The position numbers were made by a program, and so were the translations under genes. This document shows, one piece after another, positions 56,228-64,000 of a DNA stretch of 64,000 bases. The notes under the pieces were generated by a model. It was not told where the DNA came from, searched no databases, and worked only from the letters and a program-made list of their open reading frames with translations. Positions within the stretch are counted from its first letter, which is position 1. Every line of letters begins with the position of its first letter. Source of the DNA: Microvirga sp. SRT01 (GTDB lineage: Bacteria > Pseudomonadota > Alphaproteobacteria > Sphingomonadales > Sphingomonadaceae); NCBI GenBank assembly GCA_018139225.1, contig JAGSNX010000002.1, forward strand, positions 434,001 through 498,000, read 5' to 3'.

Positions 56228-57163
56228 ATGACGTCCATCTCCACCGAAGCTGCGATCTCCATCAACGGCCTGTGCAAGACCTATCAGGGCGGCAAGCGCG
56301 CGCTCGACGGGGTGACGTTCGACGTGCCCCGCGGCCAGATCTTCGGATTGCTCGGCCCCAACGGCGCGGGCAAGTCGACGCTCATCAACATCCTCGCCGG
56401 GCTGGTGAACAAGACGGAGGGCTCGGCGTCGATCTGGGGCTTCGACATCGACGCGCACCCGCGCAACGCCAAGGCATCGATCGGCATCGTCAATCAGGAG
56501 ATCCTGTTCGACCCCTTCTTTACGCCGGTGGAAACGCTGGAGATCCAGGCCGGCTTGTACGGCGTGCCGAAAAAGGACCGCCGCTCGCTCGACCTGCTGC
56601 GCGCCGTGCATCTGGAGGACAAGGCGAACGCCTATGCCCGCACGCTGTCGGGCGGCATGAAGCGGCGGCTGATGGTCGCCAAGGCGATGGTGCATTCCCC
56701 GCCCGTGCTGGTCCTCGACGAGCCGACCGCGGGCGTCGACATCGAACTTCGCCAGCAGCTCTGGGCCTATGTCCGCGAACTCAACGCGGGCGGCGTCACC
56801 GTCGTGCTGACGACGCATTATCTGGAGGAGGCGGAGCAGCTCTGCGACCGTATCGCCATCATCAACCACGGCCGCCTGATCGCCAACGAACCGACCCGCG
56901 ACCTCGTCGGCCGGGCGCAGGAAAAGGTCGTCGCCGTCACCGTCGACCGCGACCTGACCGCCGCGCCGGAAGCACCCTGTTTCGAAAAGATCGTGCTGAA
57001 GGGCGCCCGCGTGCTGGAAATCACCTACTCCAAGGCACGCGTGAACGCCGGCGAGGTCCTAGCCGCAGTGCAGGCCGCCGGTGTCGGCATCGTCGACGTC
57101 TCGACCCGCGAACCCGATCTGGAGGACGTGTTCCTGTCGCTGACGCGATCGACCGCGGACTAG
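56228..57163 (+). CDS. ABC transporter ATP-binding protein (ABC-2 type), no adjacent permease
   Basis: A 311-aa protein from ATG 56228. Walker A GPNGAGKST, signature LSGGMKRR, Walker B VLVLDEPTAG and switch TTHYLEEAEQ are all present, in the DrrA/CcmA-like style. The last ~90 residues (ACFEKIVLKGARVLEITYSK...) form the usual regulatory tail. An ABC-2 permease normally follows, but the next gene is a fused exporter, so the partner must be elsewhere or be missing. Confidence 0.9.
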   Translation: MTSISTEAAISINGLCKTYQGGKRALDGVTFDVPRGQIFGLLGPNGAGKSTLINILAGLVNKTEGSASIWGFDIDAHPRNAKASIGIVNQEILFDPFFTPVETLEIQAGLYGVPKKDRRSLDLLRAVHLEDKANAYARTLSGGMKRRLMVAKAMVHSPPVLVLDEPTAGVDIELRQQLWAYVRELNAGGVTVVLTTHYLEEAEQLCDRIAIINHGRLIANEPTRDLVGRAQEKVVAVTVDRDLTAAPEAPCFEKIVLKGARVLEITYSKARVNAGEVLAAVQAAGVGIVDVSTREPDLEDVFLSLTRSTAD

Positions 57164-57249
57164 TTCCGGGGATCGTGCAGCTAACCACCTGATTCGCTCG
57201 CACCGACGAAGAATCCACTCTCGCCGTCGCAACCCGATGGTGCTTCCGT

Positions 57250-59151
57250 GTGTTGCGGCGCAGCATAAGCAGGTCATCGGTGGAGTGCGCCTTGCCTTTT
57301 CTCGTCAGCCCGACGCGCTTCATCTTGCATTACGTGCGGGCGCGGCCGTGGATATTCCTTGCGCTCGCGCTGCTGGTCGCCGGGGCTTCGATCTGCGCGA
57401 TCAGCGTTCAGTATGCGATGAAGCTGCTGATCGACGCGATGACCGGCACCGATCGCATCCGCTCCGCCGTCTACGACGCCCTCGCCGCGTTCCTCGGGCT
57501 GGTGGTGCTGGAAAGCCTGCTTCAGCGGGCGGCGGCGCTGACGCTGGGGCAGTCTACGGTCGCGTCCGGCGTCGGCATCCGTCTGGACATGATCGATTAT
57601 CTGACCGGCCACCAAATGCCGTTCTTCCAGAACCAGCGCGCCGGCTCGCTCGGCCACCGCGTGTCGGGGCTGGCGGGTATTTTCGGCGCGATCGTCCACC
57701 GCCTGTTGCAGGAGGTGACGCCGCCGCTGATCGTCTTCGTCGGTGCGATGATGATCTTCACCACGATCGACGTACGGATGGCTGCGGTGCTGGGGGCGAT
57801 CTTCGTCCTCGTCACCGCCGGCCTCGTCATGCTGGGGCTGCGCGGCCACGTCCACCACAAGGCGTTCGCGGAGCATGCCGGCACCGTCGGCGGCGAACTG
57901 GTCGACCTGATCGGCAATATCTGGGTGGTGAAAGCGTTCGCCGCCCGCCAGCGCGAACTGTCGCGGCTTCAAGGATTTCTCGACGACGAGGCGAGCGCGC
58001 AAAAACGCGGCTGGTTCTTCGTCGAACGGATGCGCGGACTGCACGATCTGGCGCTGGCGATCCTCGTCGGCGGCACGCTCGTCTGGGCGATCGGCCGGTG
58101 GTCGACGGGTGCGATCAGCACCGGCGATGTCGTCATCATCAGCACGATGACCTTCCGCATCCTGCACGGCTCCCGCGATCTAGCGATGGCACTGATCGAT
58201 ACCAGCCAGCAATTCAGCTACCTGCGCGAGACGCTGGACATCATCGGGGTGCCCCAGACGCTCAGCGATGCCGACGACGCCGCCCGGTTGCGCGTCGGCG
58301 AGGGGCGGGTGGAACTGACCAACGTCACCTTCGGCTACGATCCGCGCCACCCCGTGCTCCACGACCTGTCGCTCGTCATCCCGGCGGGGCAGAAGGTCGG
58401 CGTCGTCGGCCCTTCGGGTGCCGGCAAGTCGTCGCTGCTGCAATTGATCCAGCGCTTCCATGACCCGCAGGCCGGCCACCTCGCGATCGACGGCCAGCGC
58501 ATCGACAGCGTCACGCAGGAAAGCCTGCGCGACACGCTCGCCGTCGTCCCGCAGGAGGTGCTGCTGTTCCATCGCACGGTGATGGAGAATATCCGCTTCG
58601 CCAAACCCGACAGCAGCGACGAGGAGGTCCACCGCGCCGCCGAAGCCGCCGGCTGCGACGACTTCATCCGCCGCCTGCCGCACGGTTACGACAGCATCGT
58701 CGGCGAACGCGGCACCAACCTGTCGGGCGGCCAGCGCCAGCGCATCGGCATCGCCCGCGCCTTCCTGAAGAACGCACCCGTGGTCCTGCTCGACGAGGCG
58801 ACCTCCGCGCTCGACTCGGAATCGGAACTGGAGGTGCAAAACGGGCTGGAGGCGCTCATCAAGAACCGCACCGTCATTGCCGTCGCGCACCGCCTGTCGA
58901 CGATCGCGAATTTCGACCGCGTCGTCGTCGTGGTCGACGGCCGCGTCGTCGAGGACGGACCGCCGCAGGAACTGCTTCGCATGCCGGGCGGCGCGTTCCG
59001 CCAGCTATGGGTGATGCAGGTCGAGGGGCTGGACCGCTCCACCGGCATCTCCGGTGCCGGCCAGCGCATCCGTCACCTCTCCGACCAAAGCCGCCAGCAC
59101 ATCCAGCGCATGATGCGCAGCGCCTGGGCGGGGGTCACCGAACGGGTCTAG
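57250..59151 (+). CDS. ABC exporter (membrane and ATPase domains fused)
   Basis: A 633-aa half-transporter. The start is uncertain: GTG 57250, GTG 57280, or TTG 57292 with GGAG six bases before it. Six membrane helices (about residues 25-310) are followed by an ATPase with GPSGAGKSS, LSGGQRQR and VVLLDEATSALD. RIDMIDYLTGHQMPFFQNQRAGSLGHRVSG is the first cytoplasmic loop typical of MsbA/LmrA-like proteins. It works as a dimer; the substrate may be a lipid or drug. It follows the ABC ATPase gene. Confidence 0.92.
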   Translation: MLRRSISRSSVECALPFLVSPTRFILHYVRARPWIFLALALLVAGASICAISVQYAMKLLIDAMTGTDRIRSAVYDALAAFLGLVVLESLLQRAAALTLGQSTVASGVGIRLDMIDYLTGHQMPFFQNQRAGSLGHRVSGLAGIFGAIVHRLLQEVTPPLIVFVGAMMIFTTIDVRMAAVLGAIFVLVTAGLVMLGLRGHVHHKAFAEHAGTVGGELVDLIGNIWVVKAFAARQRELSRLQGFLDDEASAQKRGWFFVERMRGLHDLALAILVGGTLVWAIGRWSTGAISTGDVVIISTMTFRILHGSRDLAMALIDTSQQFSYLRETLDIIGVPQTLSDADDAARLRVGEGRVELTNVTFGYDPRHPVLHDLSLVIPAGQKVGVVGPSGAGKSSLLQLIQRFHDPQAGHLAIDGQRIDSVTQESLRDTLAVVPQEVLLFHRTVMENIRFAKPDSSDEEVHRAAEAAGCDDFIRRLPHGYDSIVGERGTNLSGGQRQRIGIARAFLKNAPVVLLDEATSALDSESELEVQNGLEALIKNRTVIAVAHRLSTIANFDRVVVVVDGRVVEDGPPQELLRMPGGAFRQLWVMQVEGLDRSTGISGAGQRIRHLSDQSRQHIQRMMRSAWAGVTERV

Positions 59152-59172
59152 AGGCTGTCGGTATCGACCTGA

Positions 59173-59200
59173 ACCGTTCGTGCCGAGCTTGTCGAAGCAC
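59173..59200. repeat. Dispersed repeat half (GTTCGTGCCGAGC)
   Basis: ACCGTTCGTGCCGAGC then TTGTCGAAGCAC is another half-copy of the 45,793 element, in the 239-bp gap between the ABC exporter and nadB. The rest of that gap contains no clear gene; CTAACCTTAGCCTAACCTT near 59,345 is a small direct repeat of unknown role. Confidence 0.7.
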
Positions 59201-59390
59201 AGATGAGGCTCATGCCCCCTTCGGCAGACACCATTGCGCCGTTGCCCGCCAACCCCCTGTCCTACACCGCGCAATCATGTCACAGACCCGTCATGCCCGC
59301 CGCGCCCTCCCGTCGCTCCGATGTCGCCTATCGTGCGCGTTGGACTAACCTTAGCCTAACCTTCCGCGCTCCCATCGCTGGGTTCGGCTT

Positions 59391-60971
59391 GTGAGTCAGG
59401 CGGATATCCTGATCGTCGGCTCCGGCGCGGCCGGACTGACCGCGGCGCTCAACCTCGCCGAACGCTTCCGCGTCACCGTGCTCGCCAAGGGCGCGCTCAA
59501 CGAGGGCTCGACGGCCTGGGCGCAGGGCGGCATCGCCGCGGTGCTGGAGCCGGGCGACACGTTCGACAGCCATATCGAGGATACGATGATTGCCGGCGCG
59601 GGCCTGAACGACCGCGCCACCGTCGAGTTCGTCGTCGAACGCGCGCCCGCCGCAATCGAGCGGCTTCAGAAACTCGGCGTCCCCTTCGCGCAGGAAAACG
59701 ACATCCTGCACCTGACGCGCGAAGGTGGCCATTCGCACCGCCGCATCGTCCACGTCGCCGACGCGACCGGCTGGGCCGTGCAGGAGGCGCTGCAACGCGC
59801 GGCCGAGGCGCATCCGAACATCACGCTCGTCCCCGATCAGGTCGCGATCGACCTTGCGACCAGCCGGCACGAGGAACGCTATTCCGGCGCGGGTCATGTC
59901 TGGGGCGTCTACGCGCTTGACCGCCGCACCGGCCGGGTCGAGGCGCATGTCGCACGCGCCACGATCCTTGCGACAGGCGGGGCGGGGCGCACCTACCTCT
60001 TTTCCACCGCCCCGCGCGGGGCGACGGGCGACGGTATCGCGATGGCGTGGCGCGCGGGTGCGCGCGTGTCGAACATGGAATTCATGCAATTCCACCCGAC
60101 GTGCCTCTACCATCTGGAGGTCAAGAACTTCCTCATCACGGAGGCCGTGCGCGGCGAGGGCGGGCGGCTCATCAACCCGTCGACCGGCAAGCGCTTCATG
60201 TCGGAATACGATGCCGACCGGATGGAACTGGCCCCGCGCGACGTGGTAGCGCGTGCGATCGATGCGGAGATCAAGCGCTACGGCCTCGATTACGTCCACC
60301 TCGACATCAGTCACCAGCCGCCGGAGTTCGTTCGCGCGCACTTCCCGAACATCTATGAAAAGCTGATCGGCCTCGGCATCGACATGACCAAGGAGCCGAT
60401 CCCGGTCGTGCCTGCGCAGCATTACACCTGCGGCGGCATCATGGTCGATCGCGACGGCCGCACCGACCTGCCCGGCCTCTATGCCGCGGGCGAGTGCACG
60501 CAGTCGGGGCTGCACGGCGCGAACCGTCTCGCTTCCAACTCGCTGCTCGAATGCTTCGTGTTCGGCGAAGCGGCGGCAACGCACATCGCGGAGTGCTGGG
60601 ATGATCTGCCCGCCCCGCCCGCGATCCGCGCGTGGGACGAAAGCCGCGTCACCGACTCCGACGAAGAGGTCGTCATCAAGCAGAACTGGACGGAAATCCG
60701 CCGGTTCATGTGGAATTACGTCGGCATCGTCCGCACCACCAAGCGGCTCCAGCGCGCCGCCAATCGCATCCGCATGATGACTGACGAGGTCGGCGACTAT
60801 TACGGCCATTTCCGCGTCACGCCCGATCTGATCGAACTGCGTAACCTGTTGCAAACCGCGGACCTGATCGTGAAATCCGCGCTCCACCGCAAGGAAAGCC
60901 GCGGCCTCCACTACACGCTGGACTATCCCGCCACGGACGCGGAGGCGGTCGACACGATATTGGTGCCGTAA
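59391..60971 (+). CDS. nadB: L-aspartate oxidase NadB
   Basis: A 526-aa flavoprotein from GTG 59391. It has an N-terminal FAD-binding ILIVGSGAAGLTAALNLAE, then EGSTAWAQGGIAAVL, active-site ARATILATGGAGRTYLFSTAP and HFHPT-like FMQFHPTCLY. The C-terminal helical domain has YVGIVRTTKRLQRA. It oxidises L-aspartate to iminoaspartate, the first step of NAD synthesis; its partners nadA and nadC are not nearby. Length and domain order are standard. Confidence 0.95.
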   Translation: MSQADILIVGSGAAGLTAALNLAERFRVTVLAKGALNEGSTAWAQGGIAAVLEPGDTFDSHIEDTMIAGAGLNDRATVEFVVERAPAAIERLQKLGVPFAQENDILHLTREGGHSHRRIVHVADATGWAVQEALQRAAEAHPNITLVPDQVAIDLATSRHEERYSGAGHVWGVYALDRRTGRVEAHVARATILATGGAGRTYLFSTAPRGATGDGIAMAWRAGARVSNMEFMQFHPTCLYHLEVKNFLITEAVRGEGGRLINPSTGKRFMSEYDADRMELAPRDVVARAIDAEIKRYGLDYVHLDISHQPPEFVRAHFPNIYEKLIGLGIDMTKEPIPVVPAQHYTCGGIMVDRDGRTDLPGLYAAGECTQSGLHGANRLASNSLLECFVFGEAAATHIAECWDDLPAPPAIRAWDESRVTDSDEEVVIKQNWTEIRRFMWNYVGIVRTTKRLQRAANRIRMMTDEVGDYYGHFRVTPDLIELRNLLQTADLIVKSALHRKESRGLHYTLDYPATDAEAVDTILVP

Positions 60972-60992
60972 AACGTAAGCTCCGCCCAGTCC

Positions 60993-61070
60993 GTCACCCC
61001 AGCGAAAGCTGGGGTCTCCCTCCGCATATCGACCGCTTCGGCAGGAGGGCCCAGCTTCCGCTGGGATGAC
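60993..61070. repeat. Dispersed CCCCAGCGAAAGCTGGGG palindrome
   Basis: ACCCCAGC-GAAA-GCTGGGGT and, about 40 bases on, a similar CCCAGC-TTCC-GCTGGG form two hairpins between the converging nadB and SixA-like genes. This 'CCCAGCxxxxGCTGGG' element is widespread in sphingomonads and likely serves as a bidirectional terminator. Confidence 0.8.
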
Positions 61071-61084
61071 GACCAAGACCCCCC

Positions 61085-61618
61085 TCAGTCCTCGTCCGGT
61101 CCCAGCGTCGCATCCAGGTCGCGCGGCCGCGTGAACGCCTCCAGCGTCGCTGCCCCCGACCGCAGGTCCGCCCACCCGCCGTCCCAAGTCATCACGGCCA
61201 CCGCCGCGGTCGGATATTTCGCCTCCACCGCGTCGCGCAAATCGCCCCCGTCCGCCACCAGATCGAGGACGAGGTCCTCCAGCCCGGGATTATGACCGAC
61301 GACCAGCGCCGTCCCCGCCGCCTCCGGCAACTCGCGGATCAGGTCGAGCAGGGTCGCGGCCGATGCCAGATACACGCGCTTGTCCCATGCCGGCGCCAGC
61401 GCCCGGCCATAGCCATATTCGACCTCGACCAGCGTCTCGACCACGCGCAGCGCGGGGGAGGCGAGGACATGGTCGAACGCCGCGCCCTGCGTCTTCAGGA
61501 AGCGGCCTATCACCTGCGCCGCGCGGCGCCCCTTGGGATTCAGCGGTCGGTCGAAATCGCGGGGAACGGCGTCGTCCCAGCCCGACTTGGCGTGGCGCAG
61601 CAGCGTCAGCGTCTTCAT
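61085..61618 (-). CDS. SixA-like histidine phosphatase
   Basis: A 177-aa protein from ATG 61618 with GGAG upstream. LTLLRHAKSGWDD holds the RHA catalytic triad start, and VVGHNPGLEDLVLDL holds the second catalytic His. Length and motifs match SixA/phosphohistidine phosphatases of the histidine acid phosphatase superfamily. It begins 10 bases after the helicase stop on the same strand and is probably co-transcribed with it. Confidence 0.9.
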   Translation of the reverse strand: MKTLTLLRHAKSGWDDAVPRDFDRPLNPKGRRAAQVIGRFLKTQGAAFDHVLASPALRVVETLVEVEYGYGRALAPAWDKRVYLASAATLLDLIRELPEAAGTALVVGHNPGLEDLVLDLVADGGDLRDAVEAKYPTAAVAVMTWDGGWADLRSGAATLEAFTRPRDLDATLGPDED

Positions 61619-61628
61619 GGCGTCTCCG

Positions 61629-64000
61629 TCAGCCGGCTTGATCTGCGTCATGCCCGATCCGGACGGTGGTGGAAAGCCGCTCGGCGACGCGGGCGACCGC
61701 GTCTTCCAGCGTCACCCTCGACACTCGCACGCCGGACGGAAATGCATCCAGTAACCGCGACGGCATCGCCGCCGACAGTAGCACGAACGCGCCGCGGTCG
61801 TCCGCCCGCCGGATCAGCCGCCCGAACGCCTGCGCCAGCCGCGCCCGGACGATGCGGTCGTCATACGCCGAACCACCCCCCGCCAGCTTTCGCGCGGCAT
61901 GCAGCACCGTCGGCTTCGGCCAAGGCACGCCCTCCATGACGACGAGGCGCAGCGACGTGCCTGGCACGTCGACCCCGTCGCGCAAAGCATCGGTGCCCAG
62001 CAACGACGCCGCCGGATCGTCGCGAAAGATGTCGACCAGCGTCCCTGTATCGATCGGATCGACATGCTGCGCATGCAGCGGCAGGCCACCGCGCGCCAGC
62101 CGGTCGGCGATCCGCGCATGCACCGCGCGCAGCCGGCGGATCGCGGTGAACAGTCCCAGCGTGCCGCCATTCGCCGCCTCGATCAGCCGCGCATAGGCAT
62201 TGGCGAGCGCCGGAATGTCGCCGCGCTTGACGTCGGTGACGATCAGCACCTCGGCGTTGTTGGCGTAGTCGAACGGGCTCTCGACCTGAAACCGCGCCGG
62301 CGCGCGAGCCAGATGCGGGGCTCCCGTCCGCGCCTCCGCCACCGACCAGTCGCCGCCGCCCGTCAGCGTCGCCGACGTGACGAGCGCGCCGTGCGCCGGC
62401 TTCAGCACGATCTCCGCGAACGGGCGCGTCGGGTCCAGCCAGCGGCGATGCAGGCCGATGTCGTACTCGCGGCCCTCGACCCGCTCGACCGACAGCCAGT
62501 CGACATGATCGGGATCGACCGGCCCGCCGACCCGCGCCAGCAGCGCCAGCCACGCCGCGACCGTCTCCGCCCGCCAGCCGATCGAGGCGATTGCGCCTTC
62601 GACCCGCGCCCGCGCCGGTCCGTCGAGCCAGTCCGGCCCTTCGGTCAGCACCGCTTCCAGCCGCCGGCCGAGCGTCACCAGCGGTCGCACCAGCGCATCA
62701 AGCGCGGCGGCGGCGGGGGCGGCGGCCTCGATCAACTCGGGCGTCGGTTCGGCCAGCTCGGCCTCCAGCCCGTATCCGGCATCGCCGGGCTGTTCGGCGC
62801 GCGCATAGGTCAGGCCGCGTACCGCCGCGAGCAACGCCTCGATTGGGCCGAACGGCTGCCCCTCGTTCAGCCGTCCCAGCCAGCCGTCCGCCGCCAGCGC
62901 CTGCGCCGCCCGCACCGCATCGGCGATCGCGACCCCGCCCGCCTCGTCGTAACTGGCGACATCCGACAGGCGTGCCTGCAACCCGCGCCGTCGCCCGCGC
63001 CCGCCCGCCTCGGGACCCAGGATCCAGCGGCGCAACTCGATCGTCTCCGATCCGGTCAGCGCCACCCCGAACATCGCATCGGCGGCGTCGAACAGATGAT
63101 GCCCCTCGTCGAAGACATAGCGGGTGGGCCGTGTCGCCACTTCGCGTCCGCGCGCCGCGTTGACCATCACCAGCGCGTGGTTGGCGATGACGATGTCCGC
63201 GTCCGCGCTCGCCCGCGCCGCCCGTTCGATGAAGCACTTCCGATAATGCGGGCACCCGGCATAGACGCACTCGCCACGCCGGTCGGTCAGCGCCGCCGGC
63301 CCGTTGCGCCGGAACAGCGTCGGCAGCCAGCCGGGCAGGTCGCCGCCGACCATGTCGCCGTCCGCGCTATACGCCGCCCATCGCGCTACCAGCTGCGCCA
63401 GCACCGCTGCACGGCCCGCGAAGCCGCCGTGCAATGCGTCCTCCAGGTTCAGCAGGCAGAGGTAATTCTCGCGCCCCTTGCGCGTCACCACCCGCTCGCG
63501 CCGCAGTACCGGGTCGGGGTAGAGCCGCTGCGTCTCCGCCGCCAATTGCCGTTGCAGCGCCTTGGTATAGGTTGAAATCCACACCGCGCCGCCCGCCCGC
63601 TGCGACCACAGCGAGGCGGGCGCGAGATAGCCCAAAGTCTTGCCGATGCCGGTCCCCGCCTCCGCCAGCACCATGTTCGGCGACTCGCGCACCGCGCGCG
63701 GCGCGAAGGCGGCGGTCGCGGCGGCGGCATAGGCCCGCTGCCCCGGCCGTTCCTCCGCCAGCCCGCCGGTCAGTTCCGCCAGCCGCGCCTCGCTATCGCC
63801 CGGCTCGATCTCGATCGTGCGCGGCGCGGGGCGGGGCGCGCCTTCCTCCCATTCCGGCAGGCGGGAGAACAGCCAGCGCTCGTCGACCCGCGGCTTGACG
63901 ATGCGCGGTCCGACGACGGGGGCCCAGGCCCACCGCAACCGGCCGAGCGACTGGACCGACGCCCATGCGCCCTCCCGCTCGCGCCAGTCGTTGTCGGGCA
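61629..64000 (-). CDS. DinG/XPD-type ATP-dependent helicase, 5' end cut by window edge
   Basis: At least 790 residues, open to the edge of the window. Walker A AEAGTGIGKT, cysteines of an Fe-S cluster (RRGECVYAGCPHYRKCFIERA), DEAH box YVFDEGHHLFDAAD, and the HD2 motifs GRLIRRADDRGAFVLL near the end. These are the XPD/DinG superfamily motifs of 5'-3' DNA helicases. The residues at the edge (DNDWREREGAW...) are still in frame, so the start lies beyond 64,000. It probably acts in DNA repair and replication. Confidence 0.9.
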   Translation of the reverse strand, partial: PDNDWREREGAWASVQSLGRLRWAWAPVVGPRIVKPRVDERWLFSRLPEWEEGAPRPAPRTIEIEPGDSEARLAELTGGLAEERPGQRAYAAAATAAFAPRAVRESPNMVLAEAGTGIGKTLGYLAPASLWSQRAGGAVWISTYTKALQRQLAAETQRLYPDPVLRRERVVTRKGRENYLCLLNLEDALHGGFAGRAAVLAQLVARWAAYSADGDMVGGDLPGWLPTLFRRNGPAALTDRRGECVYAGCPHYRKCFIERAARASADADIVIANHALVMVNAARGREVATRPTRYVFDEGHHLFDAADAMFGVALTGSETIELRRWILGPEAGGRGRRRGLQARLSDVASYDEAGGVAIADAVRAAQALAADGWLGRLNEGQPFGPIEALLAAVRGLTYARAEQPGDAGYGLEAELAEPTPELIEAAAPAAAALDALVRPLVTLGRRLEAVLTEGPDWLDGPARARVEGAIASIGWRAETVAAWLALLARVGGPVDPDHVDWLSVERVEGREYDIGLHRRWLDPTRPFAEIVLKPAHGALVTSATLTGGGDWSVAEARTGAPHLARAPARFQVESPFDYANNAEVLIVTDVKRGDIPALANAYARLIEAANGGTLGLFTAIRRLRAVHARIADRLARGGLPLHAQHVDPIDTGTLVDIFRDDPAASLLGTDALRDGVDVPGTSLRLVVMEGVPWPKPTVLHAARKLAGGGSAYDDRIVRARLAQAFGRLIRRADDRGAFVLLSAAMPSRLLDAFPSGVRVSRVTLEDAVARVAERLSTTVRIGHDADQAG

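Overview
The window is high-GC alphaproteobacterial DNA. It most resembles a sphingomonad (Sphingomonas or a close relative). This is inferred from gene families seen together (a TIGR02186-type protein, DUF1489, a SUV3-like helicase, a NUFS6-type zinc protein, an NfrB-like glycosyltransferase operon) and from several families of dispersed intergenic palindromes.

Positions 1 to about 34,590 are most of a temperate siphophage prophage whose left end lies outside the window. The leftward (minus-strand) transcription unit starts at a Cro-like gene near 28.4 kb. It runs through small regulators, a phage-encoded DNA polymerase beta clamp, a prim-pol/SF3 helicase fusion, an HNH endonuclease and both terminase subunits. 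It continues with portal, S49 capsid protease, HK97-type major capsid protein, head-tail adaptors, a gene-transfer-agent-like tail module, a tape measure protein carrying an M15-type peptidase domain, a large tail-tip protein with collagen-like repeats, two membrane proteins and the first codons of an endolysin at position 79. A LexA/CI-type repressor (28,532) faces right. Five copies of a TGCG-N5-CGCA palindrome flank it: three between cro and the repressor, two about 0.9 kb away in front of a second, rightward operon (29.4-34.5 kb). That operon is a chain of overlapping genes, including a PAPS-reductase-like protein, and ends in a large serine integrase followed by a perfect 14-bp-stem terminator.

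Immediately right of the integrase is the 3' half of an NfrB-like membrane glycosyltransferase gene. The phage has therefore inserted inside a host gene rather than a tRNA, and attR is near 34.59 kb. The partner gene of that glycosyltransferase (35,351) is intact but cut off from its upstream half.

From 34.6 kb to the end is ordinary host chromosome. It holds a TauE/SafE exporter, TIGR02186 protein, HerA-like ATPase, M23 peptidase, SUV3-like helicase, S4-domain protein, FdxA, CarD, two GIN/DUF2807 proteins, DUF1489, MgtE, a cyclophilin, a frameshifted DUF559 gene, a LysR regulator, a CDC48/p97-like ATPase, TldD, a zinc-finger protein, an ABC ATPase, an ABC exporter, NadB, a SixA-like phosphatase and a DinG/XPD-like helicase cut by the right edge. 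Intergenic spaces here are dominated by REP-like palindromes, several placed where terminators would be. A candidate small RNA with a strong intrinsic terminator lies in front of the CDC48-like gene.

The least ordinary items are the prophage beta clamp, an iteron-like cluster beside the prim-pol/helicase (a candidate phage origin), the two-cluster operator system, the PAPS-reductase-like accessory operon, and two very short phage genes (41 and 43 codons) found by reading the junctions between larger genes.
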